A DNA stretch of 64,000 nucleotides, taken from positions 806,001 through 870,000 of the forward strand of contig NZ_AP024109.1 of NCBI RefSeq assembly GCF_016591715.1, given 5' to 3'. Shown here piece by piece: positions 52,913-61,144 of this stretch; position 1 is the first letter of the stretch, and each line of letters starts with the position of its first letter. Both the position numbers and the translations under genes were made by a program. The stretch comes from Mesorhizobium sp. J8 (lineage in GTDB: Bacteria > Pseudomonadota > Alphaproteobacteria > Rhizobiales > Rhizobiaceae). The notes under the pieces are model-generated. The model made no database searches. It saw only the letters and a program-made list of their open reading frames with translations, and was not told where the DNA came from.

Positions 52913-53021
52913 GGAGCAATTCCAGGAAAGTGTAGCGGTTTTCCGTCCGGAATTGCGTAAAGACAAAACTTGGAGCGCAATTCCAGTAAAAGTGTGTAGC
53001 GGCTTTCCGTCCGGGATTGCG
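52913..53021 (+). repeat. Composite palindromic repeat, family 3 copies C1 and C2
   Basis: Two diverged tandem copies of the GGAGCAATTCCAGGAAA ... TTCCGTCCGGAATTGCG unit (52913-52958 and 52972-53021). A third fragment, TTGGAGCGGC (53031-53040), directly precedes the next start codon and appears to supply its Shine-Dalgarno GGAG. Confidence 0.8.
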
Positions 53022-53040
53022 CAAAAAGACTTGGAGCGGC

Positions 53041-53511
53041 ATGCCGATCGACGATCCGTTCAAGCACGCGGTCCTGGGCTCAGGCGTCTTCTACCGCGAT
53101 CCGCGCGCGGCATTGGCCTTTCTGCAGGCGGCCTTCGGCTTCGAGCCGAGCATGCTGGTGAGCGACGCCGACGGCCGGCTCGTGCATGCCGAAATGCGTT
53201 TCGGCGACGGCTACATCATCGTCGATTCGGAATGGGATGAGCGTATCGCCAGTCCCGCCTCCGTCGGCGGCAGGAACACGCAAGCCGTCTATGTCCGTTT
53301 GCAGCAAGACCTTGACGCTCATTGCGAGCAAGCGCGCGCGGCGGGCGCCGAAGTCGTCGAGGAGCCCGCCGATCATTTCTACGGCGAGCGCCAATATCGT
53401 GCCCGTGATCCCGAAGGCCATGTCTGGACATTCACGCGCACCGTGCGTGTTGTGCCCAAGGACGAGGCTGAGCGACTGAGCGGCCTGCGCATCGAGGGCT
53501 GGCATGGATAG
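53041..53511 (+). CDS. VOC (glyoxalase/bleomycin resistance) superfamily protein
   Basis: 156 aa. A vicinal oxygen chelate fold with paired beta-alpha-beta-beta-beta units: VLGSGVFYRDPRAALAFLQAAFGFEPSMLV, then VYVRLQQDLDAHCEQARAAGAEVVEEPADHFYGERQYRARDPEGHVWTF. Candidate metal ligands are His in HAEMRF and Glu near DPEGH. The close YGERQYRARDPEGH pattern is common to uncharacterised VOC proteins; the substrate is unknown. ATG 53041 follows a repeat-derived GGAG. It interrupts the usual corC-lnt adjacency. Confidence 0.87.
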   Translation: MPIDDPFKHAVLGSGVFYRDPRAALAFLQAAFGFEPSMLVSDADGRLVHAEMRFGDGYIIVDSEWDERIASPASVGGRNTQAVYVRLQQDLDAHCEQARAAGAEVVEEPADHFYGERQYRARDPEGHVWTFTRTVRVVPKDEAERLSGLRIEGWHG

Positions 53512-53608
53512 AAAGACCGTGTATCAGGCCGCGCTTATCCGGGTTTGGATCGGGCGGTGCAGCCTGTTAAATCTCTAGCTCCCTGATTCGCGCGACTTGG
53601 GACGCTTG

Positions 53609-55195
53609 ATGCAGCGCTTTGCCGGCCGGATAATTCTGCTTTGGGGATGGCGGCGGTCGCTGGTGGCCTTTGCCGCGGGGGCGCTGGCGGTGCTTGCCCA
53701 GGCGCCCTACGATTTCTTCGCCGTTTGCTTCGTCTCTTTTCCGGTGCTCGTCTGGCTGCTCGACGGCGCCACAGGCGAAGCTTCCGATGGCTGGTTCCGG
53801 CGCCTGAGACCGGCTTTCGCCACCGGCTGGTGGTTCGGCTTCGGCTACTTCCTCGCCGGTCTCTGGTGGATCGGCCAGGCATTGCTGGTCGAGGCCGACA
53901 GCTTCGCCTGGGCCTTGCCCTTCGCCGTCGTCGGCATCCCCTTCGCGCTAGCCTTCTTCTATGGCCTTGCCACCGTGGTGGCGCGGCTGTTCTGGAGCAG
54001 CGACATCGGCCGCATCGCCGCGCTCGCCTTCGGCTTCGGTCTGGCCGAATGGCTGCGCGACTTCCTCTTCACTGGCTTTCCCTGGAACGCCGTCGGCTAT
54101 GCTGCGATGCCGGTGCCGCTCTTGATGCAGAGCGTGTCGGTGACCGGCATGACCGGCATGAACGCGCTCGCCGTCTTCCTGTTTTCCCTCCCCGCGCTGG
54201 TCGCGGCGCGCCGGCATCTGAGGCTGGGTATCGCCCTGTTCGTCATCCTCGTCGCCGCCCATGTCGGCTTCGGCTATTTCAGGCTCGCCACCCCGGTGAA
54301 GCCGACACGCTCGATCGATGTCCGCATCGTCCAGCCCGCGGTCGATCTCAGTGAAAAATGGGACGCCTCGGTGCGCGACCGCATCTTCGCGACTTTGCTG
54401 GGAATATCGGGGAAAGCGCCGGAAGAGGGGCATGCCAAGCCGCAGCTCATCCTGTGGCCGGAAACGTCGGTGCCGTTCCTGTTCACCGAGCGTCCGGACG
54501 CTCTGACGGCGCTAGGCGACATGCTGGCCGACGGCCAGATGCTGATTGCCGGTGTCGTGCGCGAGGAAGGCGGATCGGCGAGTGCCGGCAGCCGCTATTA
54601 CAATTCCGTCGTGGCGATCAACGACAAGGGCGAGATCGTCGATGCCGTCGACAAGGTGCATCTGGTGCCCTTCGGCGAGTATCTGCCCTTCGCCGATCTT
54701 TTCGAACGCTTCGGCGTCGGCCAGCTCGTTGCCGGACCGATGAATTTCGCCGCCGGCAACGAGCGGCATCCGATCGGCGTGCCGGGCGGCCTGCGCGCTG
54801 CTCCGTTCATCTGCTACGAGGTGATCTTTCCCGATCTCGTCGCCGTCGACGCTGCGTCATCTGACGTAATTGTGAACGTCACCAACGACGCCTGGTTCGG
54901 CGACACGCCAGGCCCGTATCAGCACTTCAGGCAGGCCCAGATTCGCGCGGTGGAGAATGGGTTGCCGCTGTTGCGCGCGGCCAACAACGGCATCTCCGCG
55001 GTCGTCGATTCGCACGGTCGCATCGTCGATGCGCTTGCTGTCGACGCGCGCGGCGCCATCGACGCGCATGTGCCGGTCTCTGGGCGCGCCCTCCTGTCTC
55101 CCGACCAGCGGCGCATTAACGGATTGCTGATCATGTTGCTGTTTGCGCTCGCCGCCTTCACATTGAATGTAAGGCAGCGGCTACGGGTGAATTGA
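53609..55195 (+). CDS. lnt: Apolipoprotein N-acyltransferase
   Basis: 528-aa inner-membrane enzyme with about six N-terminal helices and a periplasmic nitrilase-like domain. The catalytic triad is E285 (LWPETSVPF), K349 ([14 protein letters not shown]) and C402 ([10 protein letters not shown]). It adds the third acyl chain to lipoproteins. ATG 53609 is preferred; a TTG at 53597 would add four residues. Confidence 0.95.
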   Translation: MQRFAGRIILLWGWRRSLVAFAAGALAVLAQAPYDFFAVCFVSFPVLVWLLDGATGEASDGWFRRLRPAFATGWWFGFGYFLAGLWWIGQALLVEADSFAWALPFAVVGIPFALAFFYGLATVVARLFWSSDIGRIAALAFGFGLAEWLRDFLFTGFPWNAVGYAAMPVPLLMQSVSVTGMTGMNALAVFLFSLPALVAARRHLRLGIALFVILVAAHVGFGYFRLATPVKPTRSIDVRIVQPAVDLSEKWDASVRDRIFATLLGISGKAPEEGHAKPQLILWPETSVPFLFTERPDALTALGDMLADGQMLIAGVVREEGGSASAGSRYYNSVVAINDKGEIVDAVDKVHLVPFGEYLPFADLFERFGVGQLVAGPMNFAAGNERHPIGVPGGLRAAPFICYEVIFPDLVAVDAASSDVIVNVTNDAWFGDTPGPYQHFRQAQIRAVENGLPLLRAANNGISAVVDSHGRIVDALAVDARGAIDAHVPVSGRALLSPDQRRINGLLIMLLFALAAFTLNVRQRLRVN

Positions 55196-55335
55196 CAGTC
55201 GGCACATTAGAAACTCATACTGTAACGCCTAAAATTTTCTCGAAGTCGGTTGGAGGGTTCTGTTGGGGCAGGTGGCTCCGGCTTCATATGGGCGGAACAA
55301 AATAGAAAAAGCCGGAAAAATTCGGCGAGGAAAAA

Positions 55336-55758
55336 ATGACAGAAGAGAACAAGAAGAAGCCGAATCCGATCGACATCCATGTCGGGAGTCGCATCCGGCT
55401 ACGTCGAAATATGCTTGGAATGAGCCAGGAAAAGCTGGGTGAAAATCTTGGCATCACCTTTCAGCAGATCCAGAAGTACGAGAAGGGCACGAACAGGGTT
55501 GGCGCCAGCCGTCTGCAGGCGATCGCCTCCATCCTGAGCGTTCCCGTCGCCTTCTTCTTCGAGGATGCCCCCGGCGAGGAGACCGGCGGCGGCAATCGGG
55601 GATTTGCCGAAGACTCCTCGATGGCCTTCGCCATCGAATTCTGCGGCAGTCCTGAAGGGCTTCAGCTCAACAGGGCTTTCGTCAAGATCGGCGACGTCAA
55701 GGTGCGCCGCCGGATCATCGATCTGGTCAAGGCGCTCTCCGCCGACGACGCCGATTGA
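55336..55758 (+). CDS. XRE-family transcriptional regulator (PraR/PhrR-like)
   Basis: 140 aa. Helix-turn-helix at about 17-75 (IRLRRNMLGMSQEKLGENLGITFQQIQKYEKGTNRV). The short acidic C-terminal domain ends in GDVKVRRRIIDLVKALSADDAD. Position between lnt and metK and overall sequence resemble the rhizobial PraR/PhrR regulators linked to attachment, quorum sensing and acid response; that identity is by recall, not by search. The 140-base upstream region is AT-richer than the surroundings and should hold its promoter. GAGGAAAAA precedes ATG 55336. Confidence 0.85.
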   Translation: MTEENKKKPNPIDIHVGSRIRLRRNMLGMSQEKLGENLGITFQQIQKYEKGTNRVGASRLQAIASILSVPVAFFFEDAPGEETGGGNRGFAEDSSMAFAIEFCGSPEGLQLNRAFVKIGDVKVRRRIIDLVKALSADDAD

Positions 55759-55765
55759 CTTTTAC

Positions 55766-55802
55766 CTATGCCACCGGCGGCACCCTGCCGCCGGTGGCAT
55801 AG
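55766..55802 (+). terminator. Hairpin after the XRE regulator
   Basis: 15-bp stem CTATGCCACCGGCGG / CCGCCGGTGGCATAG with a 7-nt loop, seven bases after the regulator stop. There is no T run, so termination would be inefficient or Rho-assisted; it still probably marks the 3' end of the regulator mRNA. Confidence 0.65.
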
Positions 55803-55836
55803 CCGACCTTGCCTTACATTCATGCCAGATCCGTCG

Positions 55837-55910
55837 CGCCGCTTGACGAGCGGCGCCCGGCACCGCTAACACGTGGCGCGCCAAAATCGGCAGGCCTGCC
55901 GATCTTTTTT
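55837..55910 (+). promoter_or_regulatory. Candidate attenuator in the metK leader
   Basis: A hairpin CGCCGCT / AGCGGCG (55837-55855) is followed by a perfect palindrome ATCGGCAGG / CCTGCCGAT (55886-55903) and six T (55905-55910), an intrinsic terminator that ends only four bases before the metK Shine-Dalgarno GAGGGG. CGCGCC (55835-55840) could pair instead with GGCGCG (55875-55880), giving an alternative fold. It does not match SAM-II or SAM/SAH riboswitch consensus as I remember them. Confidence 0.5.
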
Positions 55911-55925
55911 CAAGAGGGGACACCC

Positions 55926-57191
55926 GTGACGCGGCAGAATTATCTCTTCACCTCGGAATCCGTCTCCGAGGGTCATCCCGACAAAGTCTGTGACCGTATC
56001 TCCGACGAGATCGTCGATCTGGTCTATCGCGAAGCCAAGAAGACGGGCATGGATCCGTGGAAGGTGCGCGTCGCCTGCGAGACGCTGGCCACCACCAACC
56101 GTGTCGTCATCGCCGGCGAGGTCCGCGTCCCCGACACGCTTTTGAAGAAGGACAAGGCGGGCAACGTCCTCAAGGATGCATCCGGCCATCCGGTGGTCAA
56201 TCCGGCCAAGTTCAAGTCCGTTGCCCGCAAGGCGATCCGCGAGATCGGCTACGAGCAGTCCGGCTTCCATTGGAAGACCGCCAAGATCGACGTGCTGCTG
56301 CATGGCCAGTCGCCCGACATCGGCCAGGGCGTCGACAACGCCGCGGACCGCCAGGGCGAGGAAGGCGCAGGCGACCAGGGCATCATGTTCGGCTACGCCT
56401 GCCGTGAGACGCCCGATCTGATGCCGGCGCCGATTTACTACAGCCACAAGATTCTCGAATTGCTGGCGGCAGCGCGCCATGAAGGCAATGGCGATGCCGG
56501 CAAGCTCGGCCCGGACGCCAAGAGCCAGGTCACCGTGCGCTATGCCGACGGCAAGGCCGCCGAAGTCACGCAGATCGTGCTCTCCACCCAGCATCTCGAT
56601 GCGAGCTGGGACTCCAAGAAGGTCCGCAAGGTGGTCGAGCCCTATATCCGCGAGGCGCTTGGCGACCTGAAGATCGCCGACGACTGCAACTGGTACATCA
56701 ACCCGACCGGCAAGTTCGTCATCGGCGGGCCTGACGGCGATGCCGGCCTCACCGGCCGCAAGATCATCGTCGACACCTATGGCGGCGCGGCACCGCATGG
56801 CGGCGGCGCCTTCTCGGGCAAGGACACCACCAAGGTCGACCGTTCGGCGGCCTATGCGGCCCGCTACCTGGCCAAGAATGTGGTGGCGGCCAAGCTTGCC
56901 GACCGCTGCACCATCCAGCTTTCCTATGCCATCGGCGTCGCCCAGCCGCTGTCGGTCTATGTCGACCTGCACGGCACCGGCAAGGTCGAGGAAGCGAAGC
57001 TCGAGGAGGCGCTGCGCAAGGTCATGGACCTGTCGCCGTCGGGCATCCGCCGTCATCTCGATTTGAACAAGCCGATCTACGCAAAAACCTCGTCCTACGG
57101 CCATTTCGGCCGCAAGGCCGGCCGCGACGGCTCCTTCTCCTGGGAGAAGACCGATCTCGCCAAGGCGCTCAAGGACGCCGTAGCCGCCTGA
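55926..57191 (+). CDS. metK: S-adenosylmethionine synthetase
   Basis: 421 aa. Makes SAM from methionine and ATP in the cytoplasm. [60 protein letters not shown] and [23 protein letters not shown] are all intact. GTG 55926 lies six bases after GAGGGG; the upstream open frame from 55809 translates the leader. The stop overlaps the proposed CTG start of trmB. Confidence 0.96.
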   Translation: MTRQNYLFTSESVSEGHPDKVCDRISDEIVDLVYREAKKTGMDPWKVRVACETLATTNRVVIAGEVRVPDTLLKKDKAGNVLKDASGHPVVNPAKFKSVARKAIREIGYEQSGFHWKTAKIDVLLHGQSPDIGQGVDNAADRQGEEGAGDQGIMFGYACRETPDLMPAPIYYSHKILELLAAARHEGNGDAGKLGPDAKSQVTVRYADGKAAEVTQIVLSTQHLDASWDSKKVRKVVEPYIREALGDLKIADDCNWYINPTGKFVIGGPDGDAGLTGRKIIVDTYGGAAPHGGGAFSGKDTTKVDRSAAYAARYLAKNVVAAKLADRCTIQLSYAIGVAQPLSVYVDLHGTGKVEEAKLEEALRKVMDLSPSGIRRHLDLNKPIYAKTSSYGHFGRKAGRDGSFSWEKTDLAKALKDAVAA

Positions 57192-57898
57192 CGCCAGCGG
57201 ACGCAAAGGACAGGCCGAGCCGGGCGACCGAAGGATTCTTCGGCCGCCGGCACGGCAAGACCATACGCCCGCAGCAGGCAGTCGCCCTCGAAAGCGGCCT
57301 GCGCGAATACCGGCTCGACCTGACGGCGCAAGCGCCGGCGGACCTCAGCACCTTGTTCAAGGCCAAGGTTTCGGCGCTGCGGCTGGAAATCGGCTTCGGC
57401 GGCGGCGAGCATCTCCTGCATCGCGCCATGGAAGCGCCGGGGACGGGCTTCATCGGCGTCGAGCCCTTCGTCAATGGCATGGCCAAGATGATGACGGCGC
57501 TCGGCAAGGCGCCGCTTGCCAATCTCAGGGTCTATGACGACGACGCCACGCGACTGCTCGACTGGCTGCCGTCAGACTCGCTCGACGGCATCGACCTGCT
57601 CTATCCGGATCCGTGGCCGAAGAAGAAGCATTGGAAGCGGCGCTTCGTCAGCGCCGCCAATCTCGGCCGCTTTGCCCGGGTGCTGAAAGCCGGCGGCAGG
57701 TTCCGCTTCGCCTCCGACATCGACAGCTATGTGAACTGGACGCTGCTTGCCTGCCGCGCTCACGACGCGTTCGAGTGGCAGGCTGGAGAGGCTGCGGATT
57801 GGCATCGGCCCTATGCGGGCTGGCCCGGCACCCGCTACGAGGCCAAGGCCATCCGCGAGGGACGCCGGCCGGCTTATCTGACGTTTATACGGAGATAA
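57188..57898 (+). CDS. trmB: tRNA (guanine-N7-)-methyltransferase, probable CTG start
   Basis: 236 aa if read from CTG 57188. Forms m7G46 in tRNA. SAM motif [27 protein letters not shown] and the catalytic [16 protein letters not shown] are clear. The conserved N-terminal [29 protein letters not shown] lies upstream of the first ATG/GTG/TTG (TTG 57353), and no such codon occurs in frame through that region or back into metK. CTG 57188 overlaps the metK stop as CTGA, in the position where ATGA overlaps normally occur. The start codon is thus inferred, the gene itself is certain. Confidence 0.85.
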   Translation: MTPADAKDRPSRATEGFFGRRHGKTIRPQQAVALESGLREYRLDLTAQAPADLSTLFKAKVSALRLEIGFGGGEHLLHRAMEAPGTGFIGVEPFVNGMAKMMTALGKAPLANLRVYDDDATRLLDWLPSDSLDGIDLLYPDPWPKKKHWKRRFVSAANLGRFARVLKAGGRFRFASDIDSYVNWTLLACRAHDAFEWQAGEAADWHRPYAGWPGTRYEAKAIREGRRPAYLTFIRR

Positions 57899-57963
57899 GT
57901 GGTGGCCGGCCTCTGTATTACATTTAGCGCTACAGATCGCGAATTGCCGGTAAGGAGACAGTT

Positions 57964-58113
57964 ATGGCCGCCCCGGTCGAACGCAAGGAATATCCGATCT
58001 TGCAGCCCAGCGATGGCCGCGACAACTATAGACATCGCAGCAAGCCCCGTCCTGCAGGCTTGAAACACCGGCGGCAATCGTCTATATCAGCCTCAAATTC
58101 TTGGTCGGTATGA
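57964..58113 (+). CDS. Possible small protein (49 aa)
   Basis: ATG 57964 is preceded by AAGGAG with 8-base spacing, a strong ribosome-binding site. The predicted peptide begins [20 protein letters not shown] and is basic later ([16 protein letters not shown]). It ends immediately before the rimP leader terminator. No homologue comes to mind; the first 20 residues look protein-like, while the rest may be incidental. It could be a leader peptide or an unannotated small gene. Confidence 0.4.
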   Translation: MAAPVERKEYPILQPSDGRDNYRHRSKPRPAGLKHRRQSSISASNSWSV

Positions 58114-58116
58114 CGA

Positions 58117-58149
58117 AGAGTGGGTCCACCCGGTCCCGCTCTTTTTTAT
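58117..58149 (+). terminator. Intrinsic terminator in the rimP-nusA leader
   Basis: AGAGTGGG / CCCGCTCT stem (one G-U pair) with a 10-nt loop, followed by TTTTTATT. It sits 38 bases before the rimP start and directly after the 49-aa reading frame. It either ends the upstream transcript or acts as an attenuator of the nusA operon, which is autoregulated by NusA in E. coli. Confidence 0.7.
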
Positions 58150-58186
58150 TACCCGCCGGCCGGAAGCCAAAAGCGACAGGGATCCG

Positions 58187-58819
58187 ATGACTGCAGCGGC
58201 AAGCGAGGCCGACGACCGTATCATCCGCGAAAGCGGCATCGATGCGCGCATTGCGCTGATCGTGCAGCCGGTGCTCAAGGCGATCGGCTTCCGTCTCGTG
58301 CGTGTGCAGTTGACCGGCCAGAACGGGCTGACGCTGCAGATCATGGCCGAGCGCGAAGACGGCACCATGACCGTCGAGGACTGTGAAGAAGTCAGCCGCG
58401 CGGTGTCGCCGGCGCTCGATGTCGAGGATCCGATCGAAAAGGCGTATCATCTCGAAGTGTCCTCGCCCGGCATCGACCGGCCGCTGGTGCGCAAGTCGGA
58501 TTTCACCACCTGGACCGGCCATTTGGTCAAGCTGGAGACGTCGGTCCTCATCGACGACCGCAAGCGCTTCAAGGGCAAAATCGCCGAGGCCGACGCCGAC
58601 GGCATCCTGGTCGAGCGCGACAAGGCGGCGTATGGCGAGGAGCCGACGGTGCGCGTGCCCTACGACGCGATCGCCGAGGCCCGGCTGGTGCTGACCGACG
58701 ATCTCATCCGCGACGCCCTGTCGAAGGACAACCGGGCGCGCAAGGAAGCCAGGAAACGCCGCGGCGAGGCGCAAGACGCCGGCGCGGACGAAGAAAACGA
58801 AACCGAACAGGAAAGTTGA
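58187..58819 (+). CDS. rimP: Ribosome maturation factor RimP
   Basis: 210 aa. Assists 30S assembly. [60 protein letters not shown] are diagnostic of the two-domain fold. A charged C-terminal tail ([25 protein letters not shown]) is typical of rhizobial members. First gene of the rimP-nusA-infB operon; an intrinsic terminator lies in its leader. Confidence 0.95.
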   Translation: MTAAASEADDRIIRESGIDARIALIVQPVLKAIGFRLVRVQLTGQNGLTLQIMAEREDGTMTVEDCEEVSRAVSPALDVEDPIEKAYHLEVSSPGIDRPLVRKSDFTTWTGHLVKLETSVLIDDRKRFKGKIAEADADGILVERDKAAYGEEPTVRVPYDAIAEARLVLTDDLIRDALSKDNRARKEARKRRGEAQDAGADEENETEQES

Positions 58820-58865
58820 TTGAGTAGCCGGGCCGCGTGCCCGGCGCGAAATCGGGAGAAAGACA

Positions 58866-60461
58866 ATGGTTGTAAGCGCCAACAGGCTTGAACTGCTGCA
58901 GATCGCCGACGCGGTCGCGCGTGAAAAGTCCATCGACAAGCAGATCGTCATCGCCGCCATGGCCGATGCGATCCAGAAGGCGGCGCGCTCCCGCTACGGC
59001 CAGGAGACCAACATCCGCGCGGACATCAACCCGAACACCGGCGAGATGAAGCTGCAGCGGCTGATGGAAGTGGTCGATAAGGTCGAGGACTACGCGACGC
59101 AGATCGCGCTTTCCACGGCCCGCGAGCGCAATCCCGACGCCCAGATCGGCGACTTCATCGCCGAGCAGCTGCCGCCGATGGATTTCGGCCGCATCGCCGC
59201 CCAGTCGGCCAAGCAGGTCATCGTGCAGAAGGTGCGCGAGGCCGAGCGTGACCGCCAATATGACGAGTACAAAGACCGCATCGGCGAAATCGTCAACGGC
59301 ACCGTCAAGCGCGTCGAATACGGCAATGTCATCGTCGATCTCGGCCGTGGCGAGGCGATCATCCGCCGCGACGAACTGATCCCGCGCGAGAACTACAAAT
59401 ATGGCGACCGCGTCCGCGCCTATGTCTACGACGTGCGCCGCGAGCAGCGCGGCCCGCAGATCTTCCTGTCGCGCACGCATCCGCAGTTCATGGCCAAGCT
59501 CTTCACCATGGAAGTGCCGGAAATCTACGACGGCATCATCGAGATCAAGTCGGTCGCCCGCGATCCGGGCTCCCGCGCCAAGATCGCCGTCATCTCGCGC
59601 GATTCTTCGATCGATCCGGTCGGCGCCTGCGTCGGCATGCGCGGCAGCCGCGTCCAGGCGGTGGTCGGCGAGTTGCAGGGCGAGAAGATCGACATCATTC
59701 CGTGGTCGCCGTCGGCCGCTTCCTTCATCGTCAACGCGCTGCAGCCGGCCGAAGTCGCCAAGGTGGTGCTGGACGAGGATGCCGAGCGCATCGAGGTGGT
59801 GGTGCCGGACGACCAGCTGTCGCTGGCCATTGGCCGCCGCGGCCAGAACGTGCGGCTCGCCTCGCAGCTCACCGGCTGGGATATCGACATCCTGACCGAA
59901 CAGGAGGAGAGCGAGCGTCGCCAGAAGGAATTCGTCGAGCGTTCGGCGCTGTTCATGGAAGCTCTCGACGTCGACGAGATGGTCGGCCAGGTGCTCGCCT
60001 CCGAAGGCTTCACCAGCGTCGAGGAAGTCGCCTATGTCGACTCCGGCGAAATCTCCTCGATCGACGGCTTCGACGAGGACACCGCTTCGGAGATCCAGAC
60101 CCGCGCCCGCGAATATCTGGAAAAGATCGAGGCCGAGCACGACGAAAAGCGCAAGGCGCTGGGCGTCAAGGACGAGTTGCGTGAGATCCCCGGCATCACC
60201 ACCGCCATGATGGTGACGCTCGGCGAGGACGGCGTGAAGACCATCGAGGACTTCGCCGGCTATGCCGCGGACGACCTGATCGGCTGGAAAGAGCGCAAGG
60301 ACGGTGAGACCAAGGTCTATCCGGGCGTGCTCGCCAGCCACGGCGTCTCGCGCGCCGAGGCCGAGCAGATGGTGCTTGCCGCCCGTAAGAAGGCCGGCTG
60401 GATCACCGAGGAAGAGCTCGCCGCCGAGCAGGCAGCGGCCGGCGAAACCGTCGGTGCGTGA
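58866..60461 (+). CDS. nusA: Transcription termination/antitermination protein NusA
   Basis: 531 aa. N-terminal RNA polymerase-binding domain ([39 protein letters not shown]), S1 domain, then KH1 and KH2 ([51 protein letters not shown]). Two C-terminal helix-hairpin-helix-like repeats complete it. Controls pausing, termination and rRNA antitermination. It follows rimP by 46 bases. Confidence 0.96.
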   Translation: MVVSANRLELLQIADAVAREKSIDKQIVIAAMADAIQKAARSRYGQETNIRADINPNTGEMKLQRLMEVVDKVEDYATQIALSTARERNPDAQIGDFIAEQLPPMDFGRIAAQSAKQVIVQKVREAERDRQYDEYKDRIGEIVNGTVKRVEYGNVIVDLGRGEAIIRRDELIPRENYKYGDRVRAYVYDVRREQRGPQIFLSRTHPQFMAKLFTMEVPEIYDGIIEIKSVARDPGSRAKIAVISRDSSIDPVGACVGMRGSRVQAVVGELQGEKIDIIPWSPSAASFIVNALQPAEVAKVVLDEDAERIEVVVPDDQLSLAIGRRGQNVRLASQLTGWDIDILTEQEESERRQKEFVERSALFMEALDVDEMVGQVLASEGFTSVEEVAYVDSGEISSIDGFDEDTASEIQTRAREYLEKIEAEHDEKRKALGVKDELREIPGITTAMMVTLGEDGVKTIEDFAGYAADDLIGWKERKDGETKVYPGVLASHGVSRAEAEQMVLAARKKAGWITEEELAAEQAAAGETVGA

Positions 60462-60493
60462 GGTGACCACCAATCGCAAAGCCCGTGGACGAG

Positions 60494-61144
60494 ATGAACG
60501 ATCGCACTTGCATCGTTACGCGCAGGCAGGCCGAAGCGGATGAACTGATCCGCTTCGTCGTCGGCCCGGATTCGGCCGTCGTTCCGGACATCAAGAGAAA
60601 TCTGCCCGGCCGCGGTTGCTGGGTCACCGCCGATCGCCTACATATCGACAAGGCAGCGGCGAAGAACCTGTTTGCCCGTGCATTCAAGGCACAGGTGACC
60701 GTTCCGGCCGATATCGGCGGCATGGTCGACGGGCTGCTCTCCAGATCCGCTCTGGGCATGCTCGGCCTTGCCCGCAAGGCGGGCGCCGTCGTTCTTGGCG
60801 CCGCCAAGGTCGAGGGCGCGGTGCGCGACGGGCAGGCGCTGCTGGTGCTGCATGCGACCGAGGCCTCGGACGATGGCGTCCGCAAGATCAGTCAGGCGCG
60901 GCGGGCAACCGTCCATCTTGGCGGTCCGGCCATCCTTGCCTACAAACTTTTCTCCGAGGCCGAGTTGAGCTTGGCATTGGGGGGCACAAATGTGATACAT
61001 GCTGCCGTCCTCGCGCAGGACGCGGGACTGGCGGTTGAGAAGCGCGTTGTTGCGCTCGACCGATATCGGGGCGGTACCCCGAACGATCTGGCAATGCTTG
61101 CGGCCGTTGCTGACGAAGATGATGCCGCAGAGGATATGGAATGA
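60494..61144 (+). CDS. YlxR-like / L7Ae-like RNA-binding fusion protein
   Basis: 216 aa from ATG 60494; GTG 60485 is an alternative start adding three residues. The N-terminal YlxR (DUF448) domain shows [19 protein letters not shown] and [13 protein letters not shown]. The C-terminal half is an L7Ae-like fold ([21 protein letters not shown]...[14 protein letters not shown]). Such fusions between nusA and infB are common in alphaproteobacteria and are assumed to bind structured RNA. The stop overlaps the infB start by four bases. Confidence 0.9.
   Translation: MNDRTCIVTRRQAEADELIRFVVGPDSAVVPDIKRNLPGRGCWVTADRLHIDKAAAKNLFARAFKAQVTVPADIGGMVDGLLSRSALGMLGLARKAGAVVLGAAKVEGAVRDGQALLVLHATEASDDGVRKISQARRATVHLGGPAILAYKLFSEAELSLALGGTNVIHAAVLAQDAGLAVEKRVVALDRYRGGTPNDLAMLAAVADEDDAAEDME

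Noticed and set aside
55759..55925. SAM-II or SAM/SAH riboswitch before metK
   Set aside because: The remembered core sequences of these classes are not present; kept only as an unclassified attenuator candidate.
55926..55926. metK start at 55809
   Set aside because: The extension is encoded by the leader and terminator; GTG 55926 has the Shine-Dalgarno and family N-terminus.
57353..57898. TTG 57353 as the trmB start
   Set aside because: Would remove the conserved [14 protein letters not shown] region encoded just upstream in the same frame.
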